The notes under the pieces: model-generated
The model's database searches: none
Seen by the model: the letters and a program-made list of their open reading frames with translations, nothing else
What the model was told of the DNA's origin: nothing
Made by a program: the position numbers and the translations under genes
Part shown: in pieces, positions 19,711-28,751 of the stretch
Numbering within the stretch: position 1 is the stretch's first letter
Layout of the letters: every line of letters starts with the position of its first letter
NCBI GenBank assembly: GCA_003153355.1
Contig: PLYH01000001.1
Coordinates: 314,955-378,954 of the forward strand
Length of the DNA stretch: 64,000 bases
Reading direction: 5' to 3'
From: Candidatus Peregrinibacteria bacterium
Lineage (GTDB): Bacteria > Patescibacteriota > Gracilibacteria > UBA1369

Positions 19711-19935
19711 ATGGCAAGACTCTCGCTCAAAGTAAAAACAGCCCGCAAAAAGAAAGCACTCCTTGCATCACTCGCAGCAGGAAAGAAACCAAAGTTTCCT
19801 ACCCGCGTGTACAACCGATGCAAACTCTGCGGCCGAAGAGGCGGTTATATGAGAAAATTTGAAATGTGTCGTATCTGCTTCCGTGAACACGCGGTCAAAG
19901 GCATGATCATGGGTATCAAAAAATCTTCCTGGTAA
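19711..19935 (+). CDS. rpsN: 30S ribosomal protein S14, zinc-binding type
   Basis: 74 residues, a little longer than the 61-residue zinc form because of an N-terminal extension. The zinc ribbon is visible: [10 protein letters not shown] and later [10 protein letters not shown], giving two CxxC pairs. It replaces the longer zinc-free S14 of enteric bacteria. Confidence 0.95.
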   Translation: MARLSLKVKTARKKKALLASLAAGKKPKFPTRVYNRCKLCGRRGGYMRKFEMCRICFREHAVKGMIMGIKKSSW

Positions 19936-19986
19936 AACCCCGGACAGCAACACTCTTAATTACAACAACTCTTACTCAACTAAAAT

Positions 19987-20373
19987 ATGATGTTAACAGA
20001 CCCAATTGCAGACCTTTTGACCAGAATCCGCAATGCCTCAATGGCCAAAAAGGATGATCTCACGGTTCCACATTCCAAAATGAAGATGGCCGTCCTCAAA
20101 GTTTTGCAAGCGCGCTGCTTTGTACAGGAATTCAACACCGTTAAGAACAACGACTTTGAAGAGATCAAAATTATCTTGAGCCCGAGCCACCAGGATATCA
20201 GCCTCAAAAAAATCAGCAAACCGGGTCAGCGCATTTATGTAAAGACAACCCAGCTCAAAAAAATTAACGGAGGTCTGGGTGTTGCCATAGTTTCAACGCC
20301 GAAAGGAATCATGAGCGGCGAAGACGCCAAAAAGCAAAAACTTGGCGGTGAACTCATCTGTGAAATCTTTTAG
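19987..20373 (+). CDS. rpsH: 30S ribosomal protein S8
   Basis: Central-domain 16S rRNA binder, 128 residues. Typical DPIADLLTRIRNA and the C-terminal VAIVSTPKGIMSGEDAKK. Two ATGs stand in tandem (19987 and 19990); either may be used. S8 is the autorepressor of the spc operon in enterics, but no copy of its rRNA-like site was recognised here. Confidence 0.96.
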   Translation: MMLTDPIADLLTRIRNASMAKKDDLTVPHSKMKMAVLKVLQARCFVQEFNTVKNNDFEEIKIILSPSHQDISLKKISKPGQRIYVKTTQLKKINGGLGVAIVSTPKGIMSGEDAKKQKLGGELICEIF

Positions 20374-20401
20374 TCATTTGTAATCAGTAATTCTCAACAT
20401 C

Positions 20402-20956
20402 ATGTCTCGTATTGGAAAACTTCCCATTGCAATCCCGACCGGCGTCACCGTTGAAAAACGCGACGGCAATCTCGTAGCGGTCAAAGGCCCGAAGGGCGAA
20501 TTAAGTTATACCGTTCCAAGAAACATCACGGTACAGATCGCCGACAACACCGTAACGCTCACGCGCGGGAAAAACGATCAGAAGGATAAAAGCATGCACG
20601 GTTTAAGCCGTACCCTCGTTGCCAACATGGTCCAGGGCGTCACCAAAGGTTTCAGCAAACAGCTTGAAATTCAGGGAGTGGGTTACCGCGCAAGCATGCA
20701 GGGATCAAAACTTGTCCTCGCTCTCGGCTACTCTCACCCGATCGAACTTCAGCCGCCAGCAGGAATCCAGATTACCATCGACCAGGAAAAAAAGAATATT
20801 TTGACCGTTACCGGCGCAGACAAACAACAAGTAGGAGAAGTTGCTGCAAAGATCCGCGGCTACCGCAAACCTGAACCTTATAAAGGCAAAGGAATCCGCT
20901 ACCTCGGCGAACACATCGTCCGCAAGGCCGGTAAAGCCGCCGCCAAGGAGAAATAA
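20402..20956 (+). CDS. rplF: 50S ribosomal protein L6
   Basis: Protein near the factor-binding site; 184 residues. MSRIGKLPIAIPTGV, LEIQGVGYRASMQG and the C-terminal EPYKGKGIRYLGE are hallmark segments of the duplicated uL6 fold. Confidence 0.97.
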   Translation: MSRIGKLPIAIPTGVTVEKRDGNLVAVKGPKGELSYTVPRNITVQIADNTVTLTRGKNDQKDKSMHGLSRTLVANMVQGVTKGFSKQLEIQGVGYRASMQGSKLVLALGYSHPIELQPPAGIQITIDQEKKNILTVTGADKQQVGEVAAKIRGYRKPEPYKGKGIRYLGEHIVRKAGKAAAKEK

Positions 20957-21035
20957 AATAAGATAACCCGGGCGCAAGGCGCGGACTACCAAAAGAAACG
21001 AATCTACATTAATCATAATCACTAACTCGAAAAAC

Positions 21036-21386
21036 GTGCCTACTACTAAAAAAGATTTAAACCGCAATAGACGTCATATCCGCATCCGTGCCAAAATCAA
21101 CGGAACTGCAGAGAAGCCGCGTCTCGTGATTTACCGCAGTCTCAGCAATCATTACGCGCAACTCGTTGATGACGTCAAACATGTCACGATCCTCAGCTGC
21201 GACGACCTGAAGTCGAAAGACAAAGGAACCAAAAGCGAACGTGCCAAAAAAGTCGGCATGGAGATCGCGAAACTCGCTCTGGAGAAAAAAATCACCACCT
21301 GTGTTTTTGACCGCAACGGCTACAGATACCATGGCCGCGTCAAAGCGATTGCCGACGGCGCTCGTGAAGGTGGCCTTAAATTTTAA
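21036..21386 (+). CDS. rplR: 50S ribosomal protein L18
   Basis: 5S rRNA-binding protein, 116 residues. It shows [20 protein letters not shown] and the C-terminal [20 protein letters not shown]. It starts with GTG at 21036 after a 79-base gap in which I see no gene. Confidence 0.95.
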   Translation: MPTTKKDLNRNRRHIRIRAKINGTAEKPRLVIYRSLSNHYAQLVDDVKHVTILSCDDLKSKDKGTKSERAKKVGMEIAKLALEKKITTCVFDRNGYRYHGRVKAIADGAREGGLKF

Positions 21387-21406
21387 ATCTTTAATTTTAA
21401 ACAACC

Positions 21407-22135
21407 GTGCCAAAACCTCAAATGAACAGAAAGGGCAGACCACAAACCCGTGAAGGACACGAGTTCGAAGAAGAAGTGATCCAGATCGACCGCGTAACCC
21501 GCGTGGTGAAAGGCGGACGCAGACTTCGTTTTCGCGCCACTGTTGTGATCGGCAATAAAAAAGGCAGGGTTGGCATGGGCATCGGCAAATCCGTTGAAGT
21601 TCAGGGCGCGATCAAAAAGGCAGTAGCCCAGGCGAAAAAATCTTTGATTGACGTGCCTATGGTTGGCGAAACGATTCCTCACCGCGTTCAGATCAAATTC
21701 AAGAGCGCAAAAATGATCATCATGCCGGGATGTCCTGGTACTGGAATCATTGCAGGAGGACCTCTCCGCAAAATTCTTGAACTCGCGGGAGTGAAAGACG
21801 TATTAAGCAAAGTACTCGGCTGCAAAAACCGTTTAAGCAACAGCCAGGCAGCAATCATGGCTTTGAGCAAACTCAAAACTTTCCCATGGCAGAAGAAAAT
21901 AGTGGTTGCACCAAAACCGGTTATGGCAACAGCGGGGGCTCCAATTCCAATGGCACAGGGTGCAGCTCATGCAGCGAAACCAGCCATGCCACATACTCCG
22001 GCGAATAACGCTCCAAAACCTCACGCTCCAGCCGCTGCACCTGCAGCGACTCACGTGGCTAAACCGGCCCAGGCTCCTGCTCAAAATCATGCTCCTAAAG
22101 CAGATTCAGCAAAACCGGATTCAAAGAAAGAATAA
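21407..22135 (+). CDS. rpsE: 30S ribosomal protein S5 with Ala/Pro/His-rich tail
   Basis: Decoding-fidelity and mRNA-unwinding protein. The first 165 or so residues are a normal uS5: GRRLRFRATVVIGNKKGRVG and PGTGIIAGGPLRKILELAG are clear. The remaining 65-75 residues are an unusual Ala/Pro/His/Lys-rich extension, making the protein 242 residues against about 166-200 usually. It starts with GTG. Directly followed by rplO with no rpmD between. Confidence 0.95.
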   Translation: MPKPQMNRKGRPQTREGHEFEEEVIQIDRVTRVVKGGRRLRFRATVVIGNKKGRVGMGIGKSVEVQGAIKKAVAQAKKSLIDVPMVGETIPHRVQIKFKSAKMIIMPGCPGTGIIAGGPLRKILELAGVKDVLSKVLGCKNRLSNSQAAIMALSKLKTFPWQKKIVVAPKPVMATAGAPIPMAQGAAHAAKPAMPHTPANNAPKPHAPAAAPAATHVAKPAQAPAQNHAPKADSAKPDSKKE

Positions 22136-22162
22136 TCTCAAACCATTACCCTTCTTAAAATT

Positions 22163-22684
22163 ATGGACAGACTCTTACAACTTCAAAGCAACCCTGGCGC
22201 GCGCAAACGCCGCAAGGTCGTCGGTCGCGGTGTAGGCTCAGGCCACGGCACATATTCAACCCGCGGTATGAACGGACAACGCCAGCGTACCGGCAGCAGC
22301 AAAAAGCCAGGATTTGAAGGAGGTCAGACTCCTCTCTTCCGCCGTTTGCCGAAGTTCAGAGGTTTCACCAATGTGAACCATGTTTCTTTCCAAGTGGTGA
22401 ACGTTGGAAAATTGAATGTATTCAACGATGATGAAGAAGTGGATGTCGTAAAACTTTATGAAAAAAAACTGATCAGCAGCAAATTCAAGCCGGTGAAAGT
22501 TCTCGGCGACGGTGAACTCACGAAAAAACTTATGGTAAAAGTTGACCGGATTTCCGGAAGCGCTAAACTGAAGATTGAAAAAGCAAAAGGCATGGCAACC
22601 GAACTCATGACAGCCGCAACCGAAAAAGCAGCTGAAGCAGGCGATAAAGCAGAAGCTCCTGCAAAAAAAGAAGCAAAGCAATAA
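22163..22684 (+). CDS. rplO: 50S ribosomal protein L15
   Basis: Late-assembly 23S rRNA protein, 173 residues. The glycine-rich N-terminus (VVGRGVGSGHGTYSTRG, then GFEGGQTPLFRRLPKFRGF) is characteristic. The C-terminus adds an Ala/Glu/Lys tail. It follows rpsE by 27 bases; the L30 gene expected here in most bacteria is missing. Confidence 0.95.
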   Translation: MDRLLQLQSNPGARKRRKVVGRGVGSGHGTYSTRGMNGQRQRTGSSKKPGFEGGQTPLFRRLPKFRGFTNVNHVSFQVVNVGKLNVFNDDEEVDVVKLYEKKLISSKFKPVKVLGDGELTKKLMVKVDRISGSAKLKIEKAKGMATELMTAATEKAAEAGDKAEAPAKKEAKQ

Positions 22685-22707
22685 AGATTTCCTCCTGAAC
22701 CCTTCCG

Positions 22708-24006
22708 ATGTTTAAATACTTAGAACAAATCTGGAATTCGAAAGAACTCCGCAGCAAAATTATCTTCACCATAGGCGTCGTTGTAGTTGCCAGAATTTTA
22801 GCGCAGGTATCCATCCCGGGCGCCAATATTGCAGCGCTCCAGGTCATTTTCAACCGCAATCAGATCCTCGGTCTTTTCAGTCTGCTCACGGGTGGAAGCG
22901 CCCATAACTTCTCCATCATTTTGATGGGTCTTTCTCCATATATTAACGCCTCCATCATTATCCAGCTCCTTACGGTCATCGTGCCGAAGCTGGAAAATCT
23001 TTCCAAAGAAGGTGAACAAGGCCAGCGTGAACTTAACAAATACACCCGCTGGTTGGCTCTGCCTCTCGCATTCATCCAGTCATACGGCATGATCCTTTTA
23101 TTAAACTCACAATCCCCTGTTCCGCTCTTTACGAACATCGGTTCGCCAAGCGTAATTCTTCCGGTGATGCTCACCGTAACAACTGGAACGCTCTTATTAA
23201 TGTGGCTCAGTGAACTTATTACAGAAATGGGTATCGGCAACGGAAGTTCGATTATCATCTTTGTCGGTATTATCGCGAACATTCCTGAAACCGTCGGCCA
23301 GAGTTTGGCCCTGACACAGCAATCAGCCGACAAACTTATTCCTTTCGTCATTACCTTATTGGTAACGCTCATCCTCACAGTATTAGTAATCCTGGTGACG
23401 GAAGCTCAACGCAACATCCCGATCATTTACGCAGGCCGCGGCGTACGCGGCAAAAGCGATAACTCAACCCTGCCGATCCGCATCAACCAGGCCGGAATGG
23501 TTCCGATCATCTTTGCGGTATCACTCGTCAGTTTCCCTGGAATCATCGCGCAGTTCCTCCAGAACGCTCCGCAGGAATGGCTCAAAAACGTGGCAAGCTG
23601 GATCAGCACGTATTTCCAGCAAAACGGCGCGCCTTATCTGATTGTCTATTTCATGCTTGTCATCGCCTTCACGTATTTCTACGTCAGCATCACGTTCAAT
23701 CCTGAACAGGTGGCTGAAAACATCCAGAAGCGCGGCGGTTATATTCCCGGCATCCGTCCTGGAAAACAGACCGCGGAATATCTCCAGAAAGTTTCGGACC
23801 GTCTGAATCTTTACGGAGGTCTCTTCATCGGCTTCATCGCGATTCTTCCTGTGATTCTTACGAATATGTCTTCCGCTTTTTCTTTCGGAAGCGTACCCAC
23901 CATCATCACCGGCGCCGGTCTGATCATTATCGTCGGCGTAGTGCTTGAACTGCTCCGCCAGGTCAACGCCCAGCTCGTGATGCACGACTACAACAAACTC
24001 TATTAA
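22708..24006 (+). CDS. secY: Preprotein translocase subunit SecY
   Basis: Core channel of the Sec translocase, 432 residues with ten transmembrane segments. Plug/TM2 region GLFSLLTGGSAHNFSIILMG, the GMGNGSS-like loop (EMGIGNGSSIIIFVGI) and the cytoplasmic AGRGVRGKSDNSTLPIRINQ loop that binds the ribosome and SecA are present. It exports the signal-peptide proteins seen later, including the SLH proteins. Confidence 0.97.
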   Translation: MFKYLEQIWNSKELRSKIIFTIGVVVVARILAQVSIPGANIAALQVIFNRNQILGLFSLLTGGSAHNFSIILMGLSPYINASIIIQLLTVIVPKLENLSKEGEQGQRELNKYTRWLALPLAFIQSYGMILLLNSQSPVPLFTNIGSPSVILPVMLTVTTGTLLLMWLSELITEMGIGNGSSIIIFVGIIANIPETVGQSLALTQQSADKLIPFVITLLVTLILTVLVILVTEAQRNIPIIYAGRGVRGKSDNSTLPIRINQAGMVPIIFAVSLVSFPGIIAQFLQNAPQEWLKNVASWISTYFQQNGAPYLIVYFMLVIAFTYFYVSITFNPEQVAENIQKRGGYIPGIRPGKQTAEYLQKVSDRLNLYGGLFIGFIAILPVILTNMSSAFSFGSVPTIITGAGLIIIVGVVLELLRQVNAQLVMHDYNKLY

Positions 24007-24030
24007 AAACCGCGAACAGCGGGCTCCATC

Positions 24031-24672
24031 ATGGATATCGTTCTGTTTGGAATTCAGGGATCCGGAAAAGGCACGCTCGGAAAAAGTGTTGCCGACAAAT
24101 ACGGACTCGTTATTTTTGAAACCGGGGGTGAATTAAGAAAACTTTCCGCCGAAGATTCCGAACTTGCCCGCACGGTAAAATCCATCGTTGAATCCGGAAA
24201 ACTCGTTCCGAACGAAGTCGTCATGGACATCATCGAAAATTTCATGAGCAAACTTCCAGCCGGAAAGAGTGTTCTTTTCGACGGCATTCCCAGAAAAATG
24301 GAACAGGCCGAAACATTCGACGCCCTCATGAAAAAACTCGGCCGCGACATGCTCGGGGTTTTGATTGAAGTTCCCGAAGCAGTCGTCATGAAAAGATTGA
24401 TGGGCCGGAGAATCTGCGAAAACTGCAAAACCGTTTACCCGGGTTCATACACCAAAGAACAATGCGAAAAGTGCGACGGCAAATTAGTAACCCGCACCGA
24501 CGACAATCCGGAAAGCATCAAAACCAGAATCCAGGCCTACTACAACGAAACCATGCCCGTGATCGACCACTACAAAAAAATGAACAAAATGCTCACCATG
24601 AACGGCGACCTGAACATCGCAGACGCCACCACTGAAATTTTCAAACTTTTGGACGGTAAATTATCATCATGA
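24031..24672 (+). CDS. adk: Adenylate kinase, zinc-LID type
   Basis: Interconverts ATP + AMP and 2 ADP. 213 residues: P-loop GIQGSGKGT, the NMP-binding region with DGIPRKMEQAE (usually DGFPR), and a long LID containing four zinc-ligand cysteines (CENCKTVYPG and CEKCDGK). It ends in an ATGA overlap with map, in the conserved secY-adk-map order. Confidence 0.96.
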   Translation: MDIVLFGIQGSGKGTLGKSVADKYGLVIFETGGELRKLSAEDSELARTVKSIVESGKLVPNEVVMDIIENFMSKLPAGKSVLFDGIPRKMEQAETFDALMKKLGRDMLGVLIEVPEAVVMKRLMGRRICENCKTVYPGSYTKEQCEKCDGKLVTRTDDNPESIKTRIQAYYNETMPVIDHYKKMNKMLTMNGDLNIADATTEIFKLLDGKLSS

Positions 24673-25454
24673 AAATCTGGAAAGAAGGACACATGAAGAT
24701 CGGCATCAAGGACGAACATGAAATCAAACTCATGCGCGAAAGCGGCAGAATTCTGGGACTGATTTTGCATGAACTCGGCAAAAACATCCTTCCAGGCATG
24801 ACCGGATTGGAGCTGGACGCCATGGCCGAAAAAATGATGAAAGATTACGGAGTCGTCCCCTCTTTTAAAGGATATAAAGGGTTCCCAAACGTGACCTGCA
24901 TTAACGTCAACGACCAGGTCGTTCATGGCATTCCAACGCGAAAACCTTTTCAGGAAGGCGATAAAGTGACCATCGATTGCGGGGTTATTTACCAAAAATT
25001 CCACAGTGATTCAGCCATCACCAAAGGCGTCGGCAACATAGATCTTGAACTTTCCAAATTCATCCAAACTGCTGAAAAAGCTCTCAAAAAAGCCATTGAA
25101 ACGGCAAGACCCGGAATCAGAATCCAGACCATCAGCGGCGTCATTCAGGATGTCATCGAAAAAAACGGCTACAGCGTTGTTTATGATTTGATCGGACACG
25201 GCATCGGACTGAATATGCACGAAGATCCGCAGGTTCCAAACTACCGCGATATCAATCCCGGTCCCATTTTACAGCCCGGAATGACCATCGCCATCGAACC
25301 AATTTTCACCATGGGAAACAGCGAAGTAAAAACGCTCAAAGACGGATGGACGATCGTCACACTTGACGGCTCGACGGCAGTCCAGGTTGAACATACGATA
25401 GCAATTACCGAAAAAGGCTGTGAAGTCCTCACAAAACGCCCGGATGAATCGTAG
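24669..25454 (+). CDS. map: Methionine aminopeptidase, type I
   Basis: Removes the N-terminal Met from nascent proteins. 261 residues from the ATG overlapping adk; a second ATG at 24693 (MKIGIKDEHEIKLMR) matches the usual N-terminus and could be the true start. Metal ligands are recognisable: IDCG and HSDSA (two Asp), GHGIGLNMHEDP (His), IEPIF and VEHTIAI (two Glu). Confidence 0.95.
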   Translation: MKIWKEGHMKIGIKDEHEIKLMRESGRILGLILHELGKNILPGMTGLELDAMAEKMMKDYGVVPSFKGYKGFPNVTCINVNDQVVHGIPTRKPFQEGDKVTIDCGVIYQKFHSDSAITKGVGNIDLELSKFIQTAEKALKKAIETARPGIRIQTISGVIQDVIEKNGYSVVYDLIGHGIGLNMHEDPQVPNYRDINPGPILQPGMTIAIEPIFTMGNSEVKTLKDGWTIVTLDGSTAVQVEHTIAITEKGCEVLTKRPDES

Positions 25455-25476
25455 AATTATTAACATAAAAAAAGTC

Positions 25477-25505
25477 TTGCAATGGTTAATTTAGTCATGT
25501 AGAAT
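25477..25505 (+). promoter_or_regulatory. infA promoter
   Basis: TTGCAA (25477-25482), 17-base spacer, TAGAAT (25500-25505), 75 bases before infA; it would start the infA-rpmJ-rpsM-rpsK-rpsD unit. Confidence 0.6.
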
Positions 25506-25580
25506 CCTAACGCTCTTTTGTAAATTTTGTAGTTAAAAACAAGGAAAACAAGGCCTTAAACCTCACTTTAACAACCACGT

Positions 25581-25955
25581 ATGGCGAAAGAGGTAATCGA
25601 AATTTTGGGAGTGGTCACAGAAGCCCTTCCAAATGCTATGTTTCGGGTCAAATTACTTGACGAACGCTATCCGGATCACACCGTTTTGGCCCACATCTCG
25701 GGAAGAATGAGAATCAATTACATACGAATCCTCCCCGGCGACAAAGTAACCATTGAATTGACACCGTACGACCTGAACAAAGGAAGAATCGTTTTCCGCC
25801 ACAGAGATAACCCGACAAAACTGCCGTCCAAGGACGTACTTCCTGCCCCTCAAGCTCCCGTTGCAGGTGAAACCGTCGCCCCTCAGGCCGCTGCTCCAGG
25901 TGAAACCATCCCCGCACAGCCTCCAGAAAAACCTACTGATTCCAACGCATCATGA
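25581..25955 (+). CDS. infA: Translation initiation factor IF-1 with Pro/Ala tail
   Basis: Binds the 30S A site during initiation. The first 75 or so residues are a normal S1/OB-fold IF-1 ([39 protein letters not shown]). The remaining 45 or so residues form a Pro/Ala/Glu-rich disordered tail, giving 124 residues against about 72 normally. It overlaps rpmJ by four bases (ATGA). Confidence 0.95.
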   Translation: MAKEVIEILGVVTEALPNAMFRVKLLDERYPDHTVLAHISGRMRINYIRILPGDKVTIELTPYDLNKGRIVFRHRDNPTKLPSKDVLPAPQAPVAGETVAPQAAAPGETIPAQPPEKPTDSNAS

Positions 25956-26065
25956 AAGTACGATCCTCAGTCAAAAAAATTTGTAACAAATGCAAAGTGA
26001 TCCGCCGCAAAAACGTTGTACGGGTCATCTGCGTGATTAAAAAGCACAAGCAAAGACAGGGTTAA
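25952..26065 (+). CDS. rpmJ: 50S ribosomal protein L36
   Basis: 37-residue zinc-ribbon ribosomal protein, [19 protein letters not shown] at the start. The zinc ligands are two Cys in CNKC, a third Cys at residue 27 and a His at residue 32. It starts inside the infA stop (ATGA) and is followed 24 bases later by rpsM, the standard alpha-operon order. Confidence 0.96.
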   Translation: MKVRSSVKKICNKCKVIRRKNVVRVICVIKKHKQRQG

Positions 26066-26089
26066 TTTTTAAACTTAACTATTGCATTT

Positions 26090-26473
26090 ATGGCAACGGT
26101 TGCCCGTATAGCAGGTATCACTCTCCCCAAAGAAAAACGCGTTGAAATCGGTCTTACCGCCGTTTACGGCGTTGGTCGAAGTCTCAGCAATAAAATTCTT
26201 AAGGAATCCAACATCAATCCTGGTACCCGCGTCAGTGAACTGACCGATGATCAGCTGAACATCCTTCGCGAAAAGATCTCCAAGATCCAGACCGAAGGTG
26301 ATCTTCGCCGTAAAATCCAGATGGATATCAAACGTTTACAAGAAATCGGTTCATACCGCGGCTACCGTCACAGAAAAGGTCTGCCTGTACGCGGACAGAA
26401 CACCAAGACGAACGCCCGCACCAGAAAAGGCAAGAGAAAGACCGTTGCGAACAAGAAAATAGCTATGAAATAA
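26090..26473 (+). CDS. rpsM: 30S ribosomal protein S13
   Basis: Head protein contacting the P-site tRNA and the 50S bridge. 127 residues: [20 protein letters not shown]-terminus, helix-turn core, and the conserved basic C-terminal [19 protein letters not shown]. Confidence 0.97.
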   Translation: MATVARIAGITLPKEKRVEIGLTAVYGVGRSLSNKILKESNINPGTRVSELTDDQLNILREKISKIQTEGDLRRKIQMDIKRLQEIGSYRGYRHRKGLPVRGQNTKTNARTRKGKRKTVANKKIAMK

Positions 26474-26498
26474 TAATCCGTAATCAGTAATAAAACCC

Positions 26499-27005
26499 AT
26501 GGCAGAAGAAAAGATCAAACCTGAAACAGCAGCTGCACCCGATGCAAAAAAGGGTGAAGCGAAAGAAAAAACCGCTAAAGCTCCCGCCGGCGAAAAGACG
26601 GAAGCTAAACCGGCCGGAAAACCTGCGAAAGGAAAAAAGGGGAAGGCTAAACGCCGCTCCGTACAGGAAGGCAAAGCTTACATTCAGGCAACTTACAACA
26701 ATACCATTATCAGCATTACGGACATGAACGGCGAAGTGCTCGCATGGAGCAGCGCAGGTTCAAACGGTTTCAAGGGCGCCAAGAAGGCGACTCCTTACGC
26801 CGCGCAGGTTTCATCCGAAAATGCCGCGAACAAAGCAAAAGTCTATGGTTTGGAGAAAGTTCATGTTATTGTAAAGGGCGTTGGTTCGGGCCGTGAACAA
26901 GCCATCCGCGGACTTCACATCGCGGGACTGAACATTGAATCGCTCACTGACGTCACTGCAATCGCACACAATGGCGTACGCAAGCGCAGAACCCGCCGCG
27001 TCTAA
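26499..27005 (+). CDS. rpsK: 30S ribosomal protein S11 with N-terminal extension
   Basis: Platform protein at the mRNA exit next to the anti-Shine-Dalgarno region. The core from about residue 55 is typical (YIQATYNNTIISITDMNGE; SSAGSNGFKGAKKATPYAAQ; GSGREQAIRGLHIAGLNI; GVRKRRTRRV). The first 55 or so residues are a Lys/Ala/Glu/Pro-rich extension, so the total is 168 instead of about 130. Since uS11 borders the 16S 3' end, an extended form in a genome with few Shine-Dalgarno sites deserves attention. Confidence 0.95.
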   Translation: MAEEKIKPETAAAPDAKKGEAKEKTAKAPAGEKTEAKPAGKPAKGKKGKAKRRSVQEGKAYIQATYNNTIISITDMNGEVLAWSSAGSNGFKGAKKATPYAAQVSSENAANKAKVYGLEKVHVIVKGVGSGREQAIRGLHIAGLNIESLTDVTAIAHNGVRKRRTRRV

Positions 27006-27057
27006 AAACGCCGCAGACACACCGTCTACTTATACTATCTATCTTATACTTTAAAAC

Positions 27058-27672
27058 ATGCGATACACCGGCCCCAAAATGCGTTTAGTCAGAAGAGAAG
27101 GAATGAACCTCTTCGGAAATGAAAAATTCGACGCCAATAAAGTCAAAAAGAACTACAAACCCGGCATGCACGGACCAAAAGGAAGCTTTTCCAAAAAGTC
27201 CGAGTATTCCCGCCAGCTCCGCGAAAAACAACGTTTAAAAATCATGTTCGGCATTACCGAACGCCAGCTTTTCAACTACTTCAAGAAAGCTTCCACGATG
27301 AAGGAAATCACCGGTAACGCTCTCTTGAAACTTTTGGAAAAACGTCTCGACAGCGTCATTTTTAAAGCAGGAATGGCCAAAAGTCGTCCGCAGGCACGTC
27401 AGATGGTGAGCCACGGTCTTTTTAAGGTCAATGACCAAAAGGTAAACGTTCCTTCTTTCCACGTGGAAGTCGGCGACAAGTTTGAAGCTATCACCCGTTT
27501 AAAAAAATCAAAACTTTTCAGCGATGTGGAAAAGCAAAGATTCGCTCCTGCGAAATGGCTGAAAGTTGATTATAAAACACTCGGCGGAGAAATGACCCGA
27601 GAAATCGAACCGGGAGAACTTGAACAAGCTGTTCAGGTAAGTCTCGTGATCGAGTATTACTCAAAAGCATAA
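27058..27672 (+). CDS. rpsD: 30S ribosomal protein S4
   Basis: Assembly initiator, 204 residues. It is the zinc-free form; YTGPKMRLVRREG starts it and the S4 RNA-binding domain (LEKRLDSVIFKAGMAKSRPQ) is clear near residue 95. It is followed by a structured gap and rpoA. S4 represses the alpha operon in enterics. Confidence 0.96.
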   Translation: MRYTGPKMRLVRREGMNLFGNEKFDANKVKKNYKPGMHGPKGSFSKKSEYSRQLREKQRLKIMFGITERQLFNYFKKASTMKEITGNALLKLLEKRLDSVIFKAGMAKSRPQARQMVSHGLFKVNDQKVNVPSFHVEVGDKFEAITRLKKSKLFSDVEKQRFAPAKWLKVDYKTLGGEMTREIEPGELEQAVQVSLVIEYYSKA

Positions 27673-27677
27673 CATCG

Positions 27678-27732
27678 CCGCCCCTCCTTCGGGAGCTGCG
27701 GACGATTTTCCCCCTCGTCCCTCGGGACTTTT
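27678..27732 (+). promoter_or_regulatory. Two hairpins between rpsD and rpoA
   Basis: Hairpin 1 (27678-27701) pairs CCGC with GCGG and CTCC with GGAG around a TTCG tetraloop. Hairpin 2 (27717-27728) is GTCC-CTCG-GGAC followed by TTTTC. The second resembles a weak terminator, so the pair may attenuate transcription into rpoA; inference from pairing only. Confidence 0.4.
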
Positions 27733-27769
27733 CAAAAAAAAGGTTAAGTAATCTTTAAACCTCAACCTA

Positions 27770-28747
27770 ATGCATTACATTCAAGAAGAAATCGGCATTC
27801 CAAAGATTAAAACTGAAAAAGTCAGTGATAATCATGCCATTTTCACCGTCAGCCCACTTCCTCCAGGATACGGTATGACCGTTGGTAATGCTTTTCGCCG
27901 TATTCTTCTTTCTTCTTTGCCAGGTGCAGCAGTAACCGGCATTAAGATAGACGGAGTAAGCCATGAATATTCCACCGTGAAAGGTGTCAAAGAAAGCGTT
28001 CTTGATATTTCATTGAACCTCAAGAGTCTTCACATCAGAAAAGACACCAAGGAACCTACGACCTGCACCTTGAACGTTTCAAAGGAAGGTCCAGTATATG
28101 CAAAAGACATCAAATGTCCGAGCGACGTGGAAATCTTGAACAAAGACATGTACATCACGACTTTGGAAAAAGGCGCGAAACTGAACATGGAACTCCGCAT
28201 TGAAAAAGGAGTAGGCTATCTGCCTGCCCACAACCGCCAGAAAGAAGAAGGCGCAGATCCTTCATTGATTATTCTGGATGGAGTTTTCTCTCCTGTAAAA
28301 AAAGCCCGCTACGATGTAGACGCTACCCGCGTAGGCCAGATGACCAACCTCGACAAACTTTCTCTTGAAGTGATGACCGACGGTTCAATCTCTCCTGAAG
28401 ACGCAGTAAAATTCGCTTCAAACATTCTCCAGTCTTACTACAATCTCTTCAACCAGGAAAATGCGATGGTTGAGGCCGACTATATGTCCGACTTCAAGAA
28501 GATCGTTGAAAAAGAACAGGCTGAAGAAAAGAACAAGCCGGTTCAGGAAAGCTACACTCCGATTGAAATTCTCGGATTCTCTCCAAGAACTCTCAATGCG
28601 CTCATCAACGGAGGCATCGGTTCAATCGAACAATTGTCGAAATGCACTGAAAGCAAGTTGACGAATCTCCGCGGCTTTGGTAAAAAGGCTCTCACGGAAG
28701 TAAAAAACGCACTCAAAACCCGCAACCTAACTCTCTCAGAAGAATAA
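27770..28747 (+). CDS. rpoA: RNA polymerase subunit alpha
   Basis: 325 residues. The N-terminal dimerisation domain has PLPPGYGMTVGNAFRRILLS and the GAAVTGIKIDGVSHEY region. The C-terminal domain (from about residue 260) has a helix-hairpin-helix, with NLRGFGKKALTEVKNAL, that binds UP elements and activators. Usual position between rpsD and rplQ. Confidence 0.97.
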   Translation: MHYIQEEIGIPKIKTEKVSDNHAIFTVSPLPPGYGMTVGNAFRRILLSSLPGAAVTGIKIDGVSHEYSTVKGVKESVLDISLNLKSLHIRKDTKEPTTCTLNVSKEGPVYAKDIKCPSDVEILNKDMYITTLEKGAKLNMELRIEKGVGYLPAHNRQKEEGADPSLIILDGVFSPVKKARYDVDATRVGQMTNLDKLSLEVMTDGSISPEDAVKFASNILQSYYNLFNQENAMVEADYMSDFKKIVEKEQAEEKNKPVQESYTPIEILGFSPRTLNALINGGIGSIEQLSKCTESKLTNLRGFGKKALTEVKNALKTRNLTLSEE

Positions 28748-28751
28748 TTAT

